The translations under genes and the position numbers were made by a program. The notes under the pieces were generated by a model. The model made no database searches. It was not told the origin of the DNA and was given only the letters and a program-made list of their open reading frames with translations. From assembly GCA_013359255.1 (NCBI GenBank), contig JABWCF010000005.1, positions 1 to 64,000 on the forward strand: a stretch of DNA of 64,000 nucleotides, written 5' to 3'. The first letter of the stretch is position 1. Every line of letters starts with the position of its first letter. This document shows, one piece after another, positions 44,910-52,747 of this stretch. This DNA comes from Flavobacteriales bacterium (GTDB lineage Bacteria; Bacteroidota; Bacteroidia; Flavobacteriales_E; Vicingaceae).

Positions 44910-46028
44910 ATGAGCAATAAAGAATATAAAATGTGTGTCCGTTGCATTATGGACACAAGCGATGAAGAAATTACTTTTGACGAGAAGGGCTACTGTAACC
45001 ATTGCATCGAGTACTTTCAATTAGCCCCTTCTCATTCATATTTAGGCGAAAAAACCGATAGGCAATTACAGGCAATTGTAAACAAAATAAAAGAAGATGG
45101 AAAAGGAAAGCCCTACGATTGTGTTATTGGAGTGAGTGGAGGAGTAGATAGTTCCTTTGTAGCATACAATGCAAAAAAACTAGGATTAAGGCCACTTACC
45201 GTTCATTTCGATAATGGTTGGAACTCCGAACTGGCTGTAAAAAACATAGAAAAAATTGTAACGAAATTAGGGTTCGATTATCAAACCTATGTGGTGGATT
45301 GGGAAGAATTTAAAGACATACAAATAGCCTTTCTAAAAGCATCGGTGGCAAATGCCGAAATTCCAACAGATCAAGCTTTTTTGGCAGCTATTTACCATTT
45401 GTGTAATAAATACGACATAAAATACACCCTAAGCGGCAGCAATTTTGTTACCGAGCAAATACTTCCCAAAAGTTGGGGATACAATGCAAAGGATTTAAAA
45501 CATTTAAAGGCAATTCATCGTCAATTTGGCAAACACCCTTTAAAAACGTATCCGACTCTTGGTATTTTTAAAGAAATATATTACACATATTTTAAGGGTA
45601 TTAAAATGATTCGTTTGCTGAATTATATTCCCTACAATAAACCCCAAGCCATGGAAATTATACAAAATGAATTAGGGTGGGTTTATTACGGTGGCAAACA
45701 CTACGAATCTATTTTTACTCGCTTTTTTCAATCGTATATTTTACCCGTTAAATTTGGAATAGATAAACGCAGAGCACATCTTTCTACGTTAATTTGTTCC
45801 GGTCAAATTACAAGAGAAGAAGCCTTAAAAGAAATGCAAAACCCGCCTTACCCACCTGAAAAGGCCGAAGAGGACAGAAAATATGTGGCAAAGAAGTTAG
45901 ATATGACCGATGAAGAATTTGAGGCCATTTTAAAAGCCCCCATAAAGTCGTACAAAGATTACCCGAATGATGAGAAACTCATAAAGTTTGTATACTCCTT
46001 ATACTATAAACTAAAAGGCAAAAAGTAA
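44910..46028 (+). CDS. N-acetyl sugar amidotransferase (WbpG/PseA-like)
   Basis: A 372-aa PP-loop ATPase. The N-terminal zinc knuckle has Cys9, Cys12, Cys29 and Cys32. The PP-loop SGGVDSS is at 76-82, with later motifs VHFDNGWNSE and YTLSGSNFVTEQ. Family members convert an N-acetyl group of a nucleotide or lipid sugar to an acetamidino group, using ammonia from a HisH/HisF-like pair. No hisH or hisF homologue lies in this cluster, so the ammonia source is unclear. It indicates that the surface glycan contains an amidinated or otherwise modified aminosugar. It abuts the flippase and is followed one base later by the GT4 gene. Confidence 0.85.
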   Translation: MSNKEYKMCVRCIMDTSDEEITFDEKGYCNHCIEYFQLAPSHSYLGEKTDRQLQAIVNKIKEDGKGKPYDCVIGVSGGVDSSFVAYNAKKLGLRPLTVHFDNGWNSELAVKNIEKIVTKLGFDYQTYVVDWEEFKDIQIAFLKASVANAEIPTDQAFLAAIYHLCNKYDIKYTLSGSNFVTEQILPKSWGYNAKDLKHLKAIHRQFGKHPLKTYPTLGIFKEIYYTYFKGIKMIRLLNYIPYNKPQAMEIIQNELGWVYYGGKHYESIFTRFFQSYILPVKFGIDKRRAHLSTLICSGQITREEALKEMQNPPYPPEKAEEDRKYVAKKLDMTDEEFEAILKAPIKSYKDYPNDEKLIKFVYSLYYKLKGKK

Positions 46029-46029
46029 A

Positions 46030-47160
46030 GTGGAAATAAAAAAAAATATAAAAATTTGCCATTTAACCTCTGCTCATCCGCCTTACGATATTCGAATTTT
46101 TCATAAAGAGTGTGTTTCTTTAGCAGAACAAGGGTATTCCGTTTTTTTAATTTGTGCCGGAGCCGAAAATGAGGTTAAAAAGGGGGTTAACATATTAGGT
46201 GTAAAGAAAAATAATTCCCGCTTTGGACGAATGTTTATAACGGTTTGGAGGGTGTATAAAAAAGCTCTTGAAGTTGATGCCGAATTATACCATTTTCATG
46301 ACCCCGAATTAATGCTTGTGGGCCTTCTGCTAAAACAAAAAGGAAAAAAAGTAATTTATGATGTGCATGAAGATGTCCCCAAACAAATTTTAAATAAACA
46401 CTGGATTAGCAACCCCATGCGTTTATTTATTTCCGCAATTTATAAAAAAAGTGAAAATTATTGTGCTGCTCGCTTTTCGGCAGTAGTTACTGCAACCCCA
46501 TCTATTAAAATCAGATTCACTGATTTTAAAATACCTGCATATACCGTAAATAATTTTCCTTTTTTAAACGAACTTAAAACAGAAAAAAAAATATCTTCTA
46601 AAGATAATTCTACCATTAAATATGTTTGTTATTTGGGTGGAATTTCAGAAGTGAGAGGGCTCACATATCTCGTAAAAGCAATGGCGTTATTAGATAACTG
46701 CAAATTAATTATGGCCGGAAAATGTTCTCCTGAAAATTATTTAAGCGAACTACAAAATACAGAAGGTTGGCATAATATAATATACAAAGGCTTGGTGCAA
46801 CGTGGTGAATTGTCGGAAATACTGGCACAATCGGAAGCCGGAATAGTTACTTTTTTGCCTATACCTAATCATATAGATGCTCAGCCAAATAAAATGTTTG
46901 AGTATATGAGTTCCGGAATTCCGGTTATTTCATCTGATTTTCCGTTATGGAAAGAGATTATTTTGAAAAATAATTGTGGAATGTGTGTTGAGCCCACTAA
47001 CCCAAAAGCTATAGCAGAGGCTATTCAGTATATAATTGATAATACAGAAAGAGCAAAAGAGATGGGAAATAATGGTTTAAAAAGTGTTACAGAAAAATAT
47101 AATTGGGAGAGCGAAAAAGTTAAATTGTTCGATTTGTACAATCAAATCTTTAATTCATAA
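46030..47160 (+). CDS. Glycosyltransferase family 4 protein
   Basis: A 376-aa GT-B fold transferase, starting at GTG one base after the previous stop. The N-terminal domain opens IKICHLTSAHPPYDIRIFHKE, a form common in GT4 enzymes. The C-terminal donor domain has YLGGISEVRGLTYLVKAM and the EX7E-like region SEAGIVTFLPIPNHIDAQPNKMFEYMSSG. It should add one sugar to the lipid-linked repeat unit in the cytoplasm; donor and linkage are unknown. Confidence 0.88.
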   Translation: MEIKKNIKICHLTSAHPPYDIRIFHKECVSLAEQGYSVFLICAGAENEVKKGVNILGVKKNNSRFGRMFITVWRVYKKALEVDAELYHFHDPELMLVGLLLKQKGKKVIYDVHEDVPKQILNKHWISNPMRLFISAIYKKSENYCAARFSAVVTATPSIKIRFTDFKIPAYTVNNFPFLNELKTEKKISSKDNSTIKYVCYLGGISEVRGLTYLVKAMALLDNCKLIMAGKCSPENYLSELQNTEGWHNIIYKGLVQRGELSEILAQSEAGIVTFLPIPNHIDAQPNKMFEYMSSGIPVISSDFPLWKEIILKNNCGMCVEPTNPKAIAEAIQYIIDNTERAKEMGNNGLKSVTEKYNWESEKVKLFDLYNQIFNS

Positions 47161-47178
47161 TTTATTTTTTTCGATTAT

Positions 47179-48195
47179 ATGATTAATCCTAGAGTTTCTA
47201 TCACCATACCTTGCCGTAACGAAGAAAAATATATTGCACGATGTTTAAACTCAATTGTTTCCTGTACCTACTCAAAAGAACGGATAAATGTGTATGTGTG
47301 TGATGGGAATAGTAATGACCGAACACAAGAAATTATTTCTGATTTTCAAATAAAATATCCGTTTGTTCATTTGCTAAAAAATGAAAAACAAACTACCCCG
47401 CATGCTTTGAATTTGGGAATAAAAGCAGATGATTCAGATATAAAAATAATTTTGGGAGCACATGCCGAAATAGCCCCGAATTATATTGAAAAGTGTATAG
47501 AAACATTTAAAATTTCTGAACAAATTGCCTGTGTGGGTGGGGTGCTAGAAAATATTACCGAAGATGAAGATACCGAAGTGATAGCAAAGGCTATGTCATC
47601 GGGTTTTGGTGTGGGTAATGCATATTTCAGAACCGGTAATTACAGCGGTTATGTTGATACCGTTGCATTTGGGGCATATAAAAAAGAAGTATTTGAAAAA
47701 ATTAGTTTTTTCGATGAAGAGTTAATTCGTAACCAGGACGATGAATTTAATTATCGTTTGTTAAAAGCAGGGTATAAAATTTATTTAAGTTCCGAGATTC
47801 GTGCAGCGTATTATGTGCGATCATCTTTTTCTAAACTCTTTAAGCAGTATTTTCAATATGGTTACTGGAAAGTGTTTGTAAATAAAAAACACCAATCGGT
47901 AACTACATTCAGGCAGTTAGTTCCTATCTTTTTTGTTTTATTTTTATTGTTTTCTTGGGTGTTTTTTCTGATTCCTATTCCTTTTTTCAGATGGATTTAT
48001 CCTATTGGAATCATTCTTTATTTCACTACATCTTCAGTATTTGCCATAAAAATAGCAGGCTCGATAAATGCTTTTTTTAAAATAATTTATGTTTTTTTTA
48101 TTTTGCATTTTGCCTACGGATTTGGGTATTTATTAGGCATAAAAGATTTTTTTATATTCAACACCAGTCCCAAACATTATTCATTATCTAGATAA
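47179..48195 (+). CDS. Glycosyltransferase family 2 membrane protein
   Basis: A 338-aa GT-A transferase. It opens with VSITIPCRNEEKYIARCLNS. An acidic pair lies in VYVCDGNSNDRTQEI, and the acceptor-side motif is NQDDEFNYRLLKAGYKIYLS. Two or three C-terminal membrane helices (about 250-320) keep it at the inner membrane, as in ExoA-type enzymes of succinoglycan synthesis. The 18-nt gap after the GT4 gene is the largest in the cluster. The sugar donor is unknown. Confidence 0.88.
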   Translation: MINPRVSITIPCRNEEKYIARCLNSIVSCTYSKERINVYVCDGNSNDRTQEIISDFQIKYPFVHLLKNEKQTTPHALNLGIKADDSDIKIILGAHAEIAPNYIEKCIETFKISEQIACVGGVLENITEDEDTEVIAKAMSSGFGVGNAYFRTGNYSGYVDTVAFGAYKKEVFEKISFFDEELIRNQDDEFNYRLLKAGYKIYLSSEIRAAYYVRSSFSKLFKQYFQYGYWKVFVNKKHQSVTTFRQLVPIFFVLFLLFSWVFFLIPIPFFRWIYPIGIILYFTTSSVFAIKIAGSINAFFKIIYVFFILHFAYGFGYLLGIKDFFIFNTSPKHYSLSR

Positions 48196-48196
48196 T

Positions 48197-49276
48197 ATGA
48201 AATTACTTACCATAATAGGAGCCCGTCCTCAATTTATAAAAGCAGCAGCGGTAAGCAGAGCTTTTTCTAAAATTAAATCTATTAATGAGATTATTGTTCA
48301 TACGGGTCAGCATTTCGATAAAAACATGTCTGAAATATTTTTCACAGAAATGGATATTCCTAAACCTTCATACAATTTAAATATCAACAGCCTCAACCAT
48401 GGAGCGATGACCGGCCGAATGCTCGAAGGAATAGAAGAAATTGTTTTAAAGGAAAAAGCTGATATGTTAATGGTTTATGGAGATACCAATTCTACCATAG
48501 CCGGAGCTTTAGCAGCTAAAAAGCTGCATGTGCCGGTGGCTCATGTTGAAGCAGGCTTAAGAAGTTTTAATATGCGTATGCCCGAAGAAGTGAACCGCAT
48601 TCTTACCGATAGAATTTCTGATTTACTATTCTGTCCTACCGATAAGGCGATTGAAAACCTTACGAAAGAGGGTTTCAGTTACTTTCCTTCTAAAATAGTA
48701 AAAAGCGGAGATGTAATGCAGGATGCAGCTCTTTACTACTCACAGAAATCAGAAAAGTTTTCAAATATCATAGCCACACTTTCTTTGTCCGATTTTATTT
48801 TATGCACCATACACAGAGCAGAAAATACCGATACTAAAGAAAGATTGAATGAAATAATAAACGCTATAAATGAGATTAATTCGATTAAAACAGTCGTAAT
48901 TCCATTGCATCCCCGTACCCGTAAATTAATAAGCGATTATGGTTTTACGCTTCAGGCCAAAGTAATTGACCCGGTTGGTTACTTTGATATGATTGAGTTA
49001 TTAAAAAAATGTGCCTTAGTGATTACCGATTCAGGTGGTCTGCAAAAAGAAGCCTTCTTCTTTGAAAAGCATTGCGTTACCCTTAGAGATGAAACCGAGT
49101 GGGTAGAACTAACCGAGGGAGGCTTTAATAAACTTGCAGGAGCAAACTGCAACGTAATTGTACAATCGGTAAACGAGATGTTGAAGAAAACCTCCAATTT
49201 TTCAGTAAATCTATATGGAGGAGGAAAATCCTCGGAAATCATTGCAGAAGAAATTGCAAACGATAAAGCAGATTAA
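48197..49276 (+). CDS. wecB: UDP-N-acetylglucosamine 2-epimerase (non-hydrolysing)
   Basis: A 359-aa enzyme that makes UDP-ManNAc for surface glycans. Family motifs are complete: GARPQFIKAAA at the N-terminus, VHTGQHFDKNMSEIFF, YGDTNSTIAGALAA, HVEAGLRSFNMRMPEE, HRAENTD and TDSGGLQKEAFF. It suggests that ManNAc or a derivative enters the repeat unit. It is the last gene of the cluster, and its stop overlaps the mazG stop by 4 nt in convergent arrangement. Confidence 0.93.
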   Translation: MKLLTIIGARPQFIKAAAVSRAFSKIKSINEIIVHTGQHFDKNMSEIFFTEMDIPKPSYNLNINSLNHGAMTGRMLEGIEEIVLKEKADMLMVYGDTNSTIAGALAAKKLHVPVAHVEAGLRSFNMRMPEEVNRILTDRISDLLFCPTDKAIENLTKEGFSYFPSKIVKSGDVMQDAALYYSQKSEKFSNIIATLSLSDFILCTIHRAENTDTKERLNEIINAINEINSIKTVVIPLHPRTRKLISDYGFTLQAKVIDPVGYFDMIELLKKCALVITDSGGLQKEAFFFEKHCVTLRDETEWVELTEGGFNKLAGANCNVIVQSVNEMLKKTSNFSVNLYGGGKSSEIIAEEIANDKAD

Positions 49277-50040
49277 ATTATTATTTTGGCTTTTTCCCAA
49301 ATCTCGTCCATTTCACTAAGTTTAAGGTCGGAAATTTCTTTTCCTTGTTTTTTCACCTCCTCTTCTAAAAATTGAAATCGTTTAATAAATTTCTTATTGG
49401 TTCTTTCTAAGGCATCTTCCGGATTTACACCTATAAAACGGGCATAGTTGATTAAAGAAAAGAGTACATCGCCAAATTCATTCTCAATTTGGAGGGTATT
49501 CCCTTTTATCACTTCTTCATTTAATTCGTTTAGTTCTTCATTCACTTTTTTCCACACCTGTTCGGTTTTTTCCCAATCGAAACCTACGCCTTTTGCTTTA
49601 TCCTGAATACGTGTTGCTTTAACCATGGCAGGTAAAGATTTGGGTACTCCTTCTAACACAGATTGGTTGCCTGTTTTAAGTTTTATTTTTTCCCAGTTGG
49701 CTTTTACTTCTTCTTCATCAGCTACTTTTACATCGCCATAAATGTGCGGATGGCGTTCTATTAATTTTTCGCACAAATTATTTATCACTTCTTCGATAGA
49801 AAAACTGCCTCTTTCGGAACCTATTCGTGCATAAAACACAATATGCAATAATAGGTCGCCCAGTTCTTTTTTTACCTCATTTAGGTTATCATCTAATATA
49901 GCATCTGCCAACTCGTATGTTTCTTCTATGGTTAAATGCCTAAGAGATTGCATAGTTTGTTTTTTATCCCAAGGGCAATTTTCTCTTAATTCGTCCATTA
50001 TTTTTAAAAGACGTAAAAATGCGGTGACTTTTGCTTCCAT
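49273..50040 (-). CDS. mazG: Nucleoside triphosphate pyrophosphohydrolase MazG
   Basis: A 255-aa NTP-PPase with two MazG helical-bundle repeats. The first has CPWDKKQTMQSLRHLTIEETYELADAI and ELGDLLLHIVF, and the second NEFGDVLFSLINYARF. The EExxE and ExxD metal sites are visible. It hydrolyses non-canonical or excess NTPs to NMP and pyrophosphate. It is a single gene, convergent with wecB and divergent from the PagL-like gene. Confidence 0.95.
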   Translation of the reverse strand: MEAKVTAFLRLLKIMDELRENCPWDKKQTMQSLRHLTIEETYELADAILDDNLNEVKKELGDLLLHIVFYARIGSERGSFSIEEVINNLCEKLIERHPHIYGDVKVADEEEVKANWEKIKLKTGNQSVLEGVPKSLPAMVKATRIQDKAKGVGFDWEKTEQVWKKVNEELNELNEEVIKGNTLQIENEFGDVLFSLINYARFIGVNPEDALERTNKKFIKRFQFLEEEVKKQGKEISDLKLSEMDEIWEKAKIII

Positions 50041-50102
50041 TTAAAATTCGTTTAAAAAATAAAGGTAATACAATACCGCTAATTATACCACGTAAAAATG
50101 GA

Positions 50103-50110
50103 TATATTTG
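50103..50110 (+). promoter_or_regulatory. -7 box immediately before the PagL-like start
   Basis: TATATTTG matches TAnnTTTG and ends 6 nt before ATG 50117. A start point 5-7 nt downstream of the box would fall on the ATG, giving a leaderless or nearly leaderless message. The in-frame TTG at 50108 overlaps the box and is therefore unlikely to be the start. Confidence 0.4.
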
Positions 50111-50116
50111 CTCTAT

Positions 50117-51208
50117 ATGTATTGGAAGCAGGTATATAAAGCAGTTTGCATAATACTATTTGTACTTTATTTTTCGAAGATAAGCTCTCAAATAGTAACG
50201 GGCGGAAATGCACAATATGGTTTTATAATGCCACATCACCCCGAAATGAAAAGCCTTATTAAAGGTCATGTTAAATCATTTGATTTATTTTTAGAATTTC
50301 CAACAAACGGCAAGCAAGAGTGGCATTACCGATACAATTTCCCTACCTGGGGAGTTTCTTTTTACACAGCCGACCTTGCGAATCGAGAACAAGCAGGTTG
50401 GGCTATGGGGGTGTATCCGTATTTTAATTTGCCTTTGTTTGGCGGAAAATCATTTCGGATAAAACAAAAAGTAGGGTGGGGGGTAGGTTATCTTACTAAG
50501 TATTTCCACCGGCAGGAGAATCACAAAAATATTATTGTGGGTTCTGCTATTAATGCCATTGTAAACCTCACTACTTCGGCCGAAATAGATATTAGTAAAA
50601 AAATTAAATCGAGAATAGCATTTTCATTTATACACTTTTCAAATGCATCGTATGCTCAACCTAATTTGGGATACAACCTTCCTGCAGCTTCTCTTGGTTT
50701 TTTGTATTCATTCGGAGATACCGATATCCCTAAAAACTCGGACACTTTAGCTGACTTTAAAACAAAATTTTATTTATCTTCCGTTATTGCTGGAGGCGTA
50801 AAAGAAATTTTGCCGGCAGGAGGAAGAAAATATCCCGCCTTTGTTCATTCCTTAGATGCTGCATACCGTTTTACATACAAAAGTGGAGTAGCTTTAACAG
50901 GAGATTTATATTATAATACTTCTATTAAAGAGCGGCTTGAACGAGATACAATTTCTGTTACAGATGTTGGAATCATGCAGCCCGGAGTAGCCTTGTTTTA
51001 TCGTATTTATTTTGGAAAAATTAATATGTCATTAGGTATGGGAACTTATATTTATTCTCGTTTAAAAGACGATGGAATTTTCTACCATCGCTTTATAACA
51101 CGCTATCAACTGAACGAACGCCTTTTCTTAAATGTAGTTTTAAAAACTCATTTCTTTAAAGCTGATTTTGCCGAATTTGGCATAGGATATCATTTATGGA
51201 AAAAATAA
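50117..51208 (+). CDS. Acyloxyacyl hydrolase / lipid A deacylase (PagL-like)
   Basis: A 363-aa outer-membrane beta-barrel protein. ATG 50117 opens the signal peptide (MYWKQVYKAVCIILFVLYF). The PagL active-site motif is seen as FIHFSNASYAQPNLGYN, with His173 and Ser175. It is longer than Pseudomonas PagL but typical of the Bacteroidota branch. PagL enzymes remove the 3-O-acyl chain of lipid A, altering envelope charge and immune recognition. It is translationally coupled to the following lipoprotein gene. A -7 box just before the ATG suggests a very short leader. Confidence 0.8.
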   Translation: MYWKQVYKAVCIILFVLYFSKISSQIVTGGNAQYGFIMPHHPEMKSLIKGHVKSFDLFLEFPTNGKQEWHYRYNFPTWGVSFYTADLANREQAGWAMGVYPYFNLPLFGGKSFRIKQKVGWGVGYLTKYFHRQENHKNIIVGSAINAIVNLTTSAEIDISKKIKSRIAFSFIHFSNASYAQPNLGYNLPAASLGFLYSFGDTDIPKNSDTLADFKTKFYLSSVIAGGVKEILPAGGRKYPAFVHSLDAAYRFTYKSGVALTGDLYYNTSIKERLERDTISVTDVGIMQPGVALFYRIYFGKINMSLGMGTYIYSRLKDDGIFYHRFITRYQLNERLFLNVVLKTHFFKADFAEFGIGYHLWKK

Positions 51209-51939
51209 TGAGAACATATATTCTTGCATGCGTGTGTGTATTTCTGCTGAATTGCAAAAAGCCAGAAGATAGAACTTGTTTTAAGCCTGCCGGAGAAATT
51301 ACTAAGCAGAAAGTATCTTTATCGGCATTCGATTACATAGAAGTGAAAGATTATGTAGATGTATTTCTTACACCAGACACTATTGAGTTTGCAGAAGTGG
51401 AAGGAGGAAAAAACCTAATAACACATATTACCATAAAGCAAGATGAAAATAAACTATTTATTGGTAATCAAAACAAGTGCGATTGGGTAAGAAAGTATAC
51501 CCAACCAATAAAAATTTATTTACATTATAAGACCTTAAATACCATAGAATATCAGAGTTCAGGAAATATTTATTTTACCGATACGCTTACCGCTCCTAAA
51601 TTTACCATAAACCAAAGAGGAGGCAGTGGTATTTGCTATTTAGTTTTAAAAACAGATTCTTGTTTTTTAAATATCCATACGGGTCCGGGCGATTTCGTTG
51701 TGGAAGGCAAAACGATAAATGCTTTAGTTTTTTGCAATGGAAACGGCTTTATAGATGCCTCTAAACTTATTTCCGATTACAGCTTTGTAAACTCTAAGGG
51801 AACAGGAGATTCGAAGATTTATACAACATTACATTTAGATGCTATTATTAGCTACATAGGCAATATTTATTATTTTGGAAATCCACCTAAGGTAAATAAG
51901 GAAATAAAAGGGAAGGGACAGGTTATAAAGGCTAATTAA
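51208..51939 (+). CDS. DUF2807 (GIN domain) lipoprotein
   Basis: A 243-aa lipoprotein. ATG 51208 overlaps the preceding stop (TAATG) and opens a lipoprotein signal ending FLLNC. A GTG-free alternative at ATG 51196 would place four charged residues before it. The mature part is a regular array of short beta strands (FDYIEVKDYVDVFLTP, then LNTIEYQSSGNIYFTD and FTINQRGGSGICYLVL), as in the DUF2807 auto-transporter-adhesin head-like beta-helix. It is a predicted periplasmic or surface protein of unknown role. Coupling to the PagL-like gene suggests an envelope function. Confidence 0.8.
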   Translation: MRTYILACVCVFLLNCKKPEDRTCFKPAGEITKQKVSLSAFDYIEVKDYVDVFLTPDTIEFAEVEGGKNLITHITIKQDENKLFIGNQNKCDWVRKYTQPIKIYLHYKTLNTIEYQSSGNIYFTDTLTAPKFTINQRGGSGICYLVLKTDSCFLNIHTGPGDFVVEGKTINALVFCNGNGFIDASKLISDYSFVNSKGTGDSKIYTTLHLDAIISYIGNIYYFGNPPKVNKEIKGKGQVIKAN

Positions 51940-51949
51940 TAAAAAAAAT

Positions 51950-51957
51950 TATCTTTG
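51950..51957 (+). promoter_or_regulatory. -7 box for the NqrM-like gene
   Basis: TATCTTTG matches TAnnTTTG, 16 nt before ATG 51974. No TTG is seen at the -33 distance. Confidence 0.4.
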
Positions 51958-51973
51958 TGTTTTATTAAATTTT

Positions 51974-52174
51974 ATGCAGCTATTTATTATAACCATTCTT
52001 TTACTTGCATTGGCCTTTTTAGGGATAGCCGTAAAAGTACTGTTGAAAAAGAACGGAAAATTTGCAGGAACCTGTGCCAGTCAAAGCCCATTTTTAAATA
52101 AAGAAGGAGAGCCTTGTTCTTTTTGCGGAGCAATGCCCGAAGAGCAGTGTAAAAATGAAGAGTCTAAATCTTAA
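51974..52174 (+). CDS. Small membrane protein, NqrM/DUF539-like
   Basis: A 66-aa protein with one N-terminal helix (about 3-22, TILLLALAFLGIAVKVLL) and a Cys-containing tail: GTCASQSPF, then EPCSFCGAMPEEQC. The GxC...CxxCG...C arrangement resembles NqrM, the small Cys protein needed to mature the Na+-translocating NADH dehydrogenase, and similar proteins in Bacteroidota sit near ApbE or Nqr genes. No nqr or apbE gene is in this window, so the link rests on the motif alone. The stop overlaps by 4 nt the convergent HD-hydrolase stop. Confidence 0.5.
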   Translation: MQLFIITILLLALAFLGIAVKVLLKKNGKFAGTCASQSPFLNKEGEPCSFCGAMPEEQCKNEESKS

Positions 52175-52746
52175 TTGCGGCTTTTTAATTTAGCTAAGTT
52201 TGTTTTTTTTGTTTCGAGCCATTCGCTTATTGCTGCTTGAGTATAGTATCGGTGTTTTTCTAAAAATTTTATCTGAACATTTTTCCATTCTACATCGGAA
52301 TAGGAAGTGCCATATAACTCCATTTCTTCTCTTAATGCCATAGCTGAAGAGGTATATTGTTTTAATCCGAAGTTGTAATAGTCGGCATCTTTCAGAATTT
52401 TTTGTAAATGAGAGGTAGGTGTAATTTTTACCTCGGTACTGGCAATGATAGAGGCAATGATTTCGATTTCATTTGCATTATAATCAAAATCGGGTAATAA
52501 TTGACGGGCAAATTCTATGGCGTATTTTTCGTTATGGAAATACTGTTTAATAAATCCGGAATCGTGAAGTAGGGCAGCAGTTTTTAAAAGAGTAATTTCT
52601 AAGGCGTTGCAGTTTTCTTTTTTTCCAATAAATTCGGCAAAATAAGCAACATCAATAGAGTGTTGTAGGTTATGATAAAGCAGTTTTTCAGATAAATTCT
52701 CTTTCATAAAAGCTACAATGTGTAATTCTAATTTTTTAAAATCCAT
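52171..52746 (-). CDS. HD-domain phosphohydrolase
   Basis: A 191-aa metal-dependent hydrolase. HNLQHSIDVAYFAEF provides the first His, and LKTAALLHDSGF contains the HD pair. A later acidic helix, LQKILKDADYYNFG, supplies the last Asp. Small HD proteins like this act on nucleotides or cyclic nucleotides; the substrate here is unknown. It is the last gene of the leftward envelope operon, 1 nt after dacB. Confidence 0.85.
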   Translation of the reverse strand: MDFKKLELHIVAFMKENLSEKLLYHNLQHSIDVAYFAEFIGKKENCNALEITLLKTAALLHDSGFIKQYFHNEKYAIEFARQLLPDFDYNANEIEIIASIIASTEVKITPTSHLQKILKDADYYNFGLKQYTSSAMALREEMELYGTSYSDVEWKNVQIKFLEKHRYYTQAAISEWLETKKTNLAKLKSRN

Positions 52747-52747
52747 T

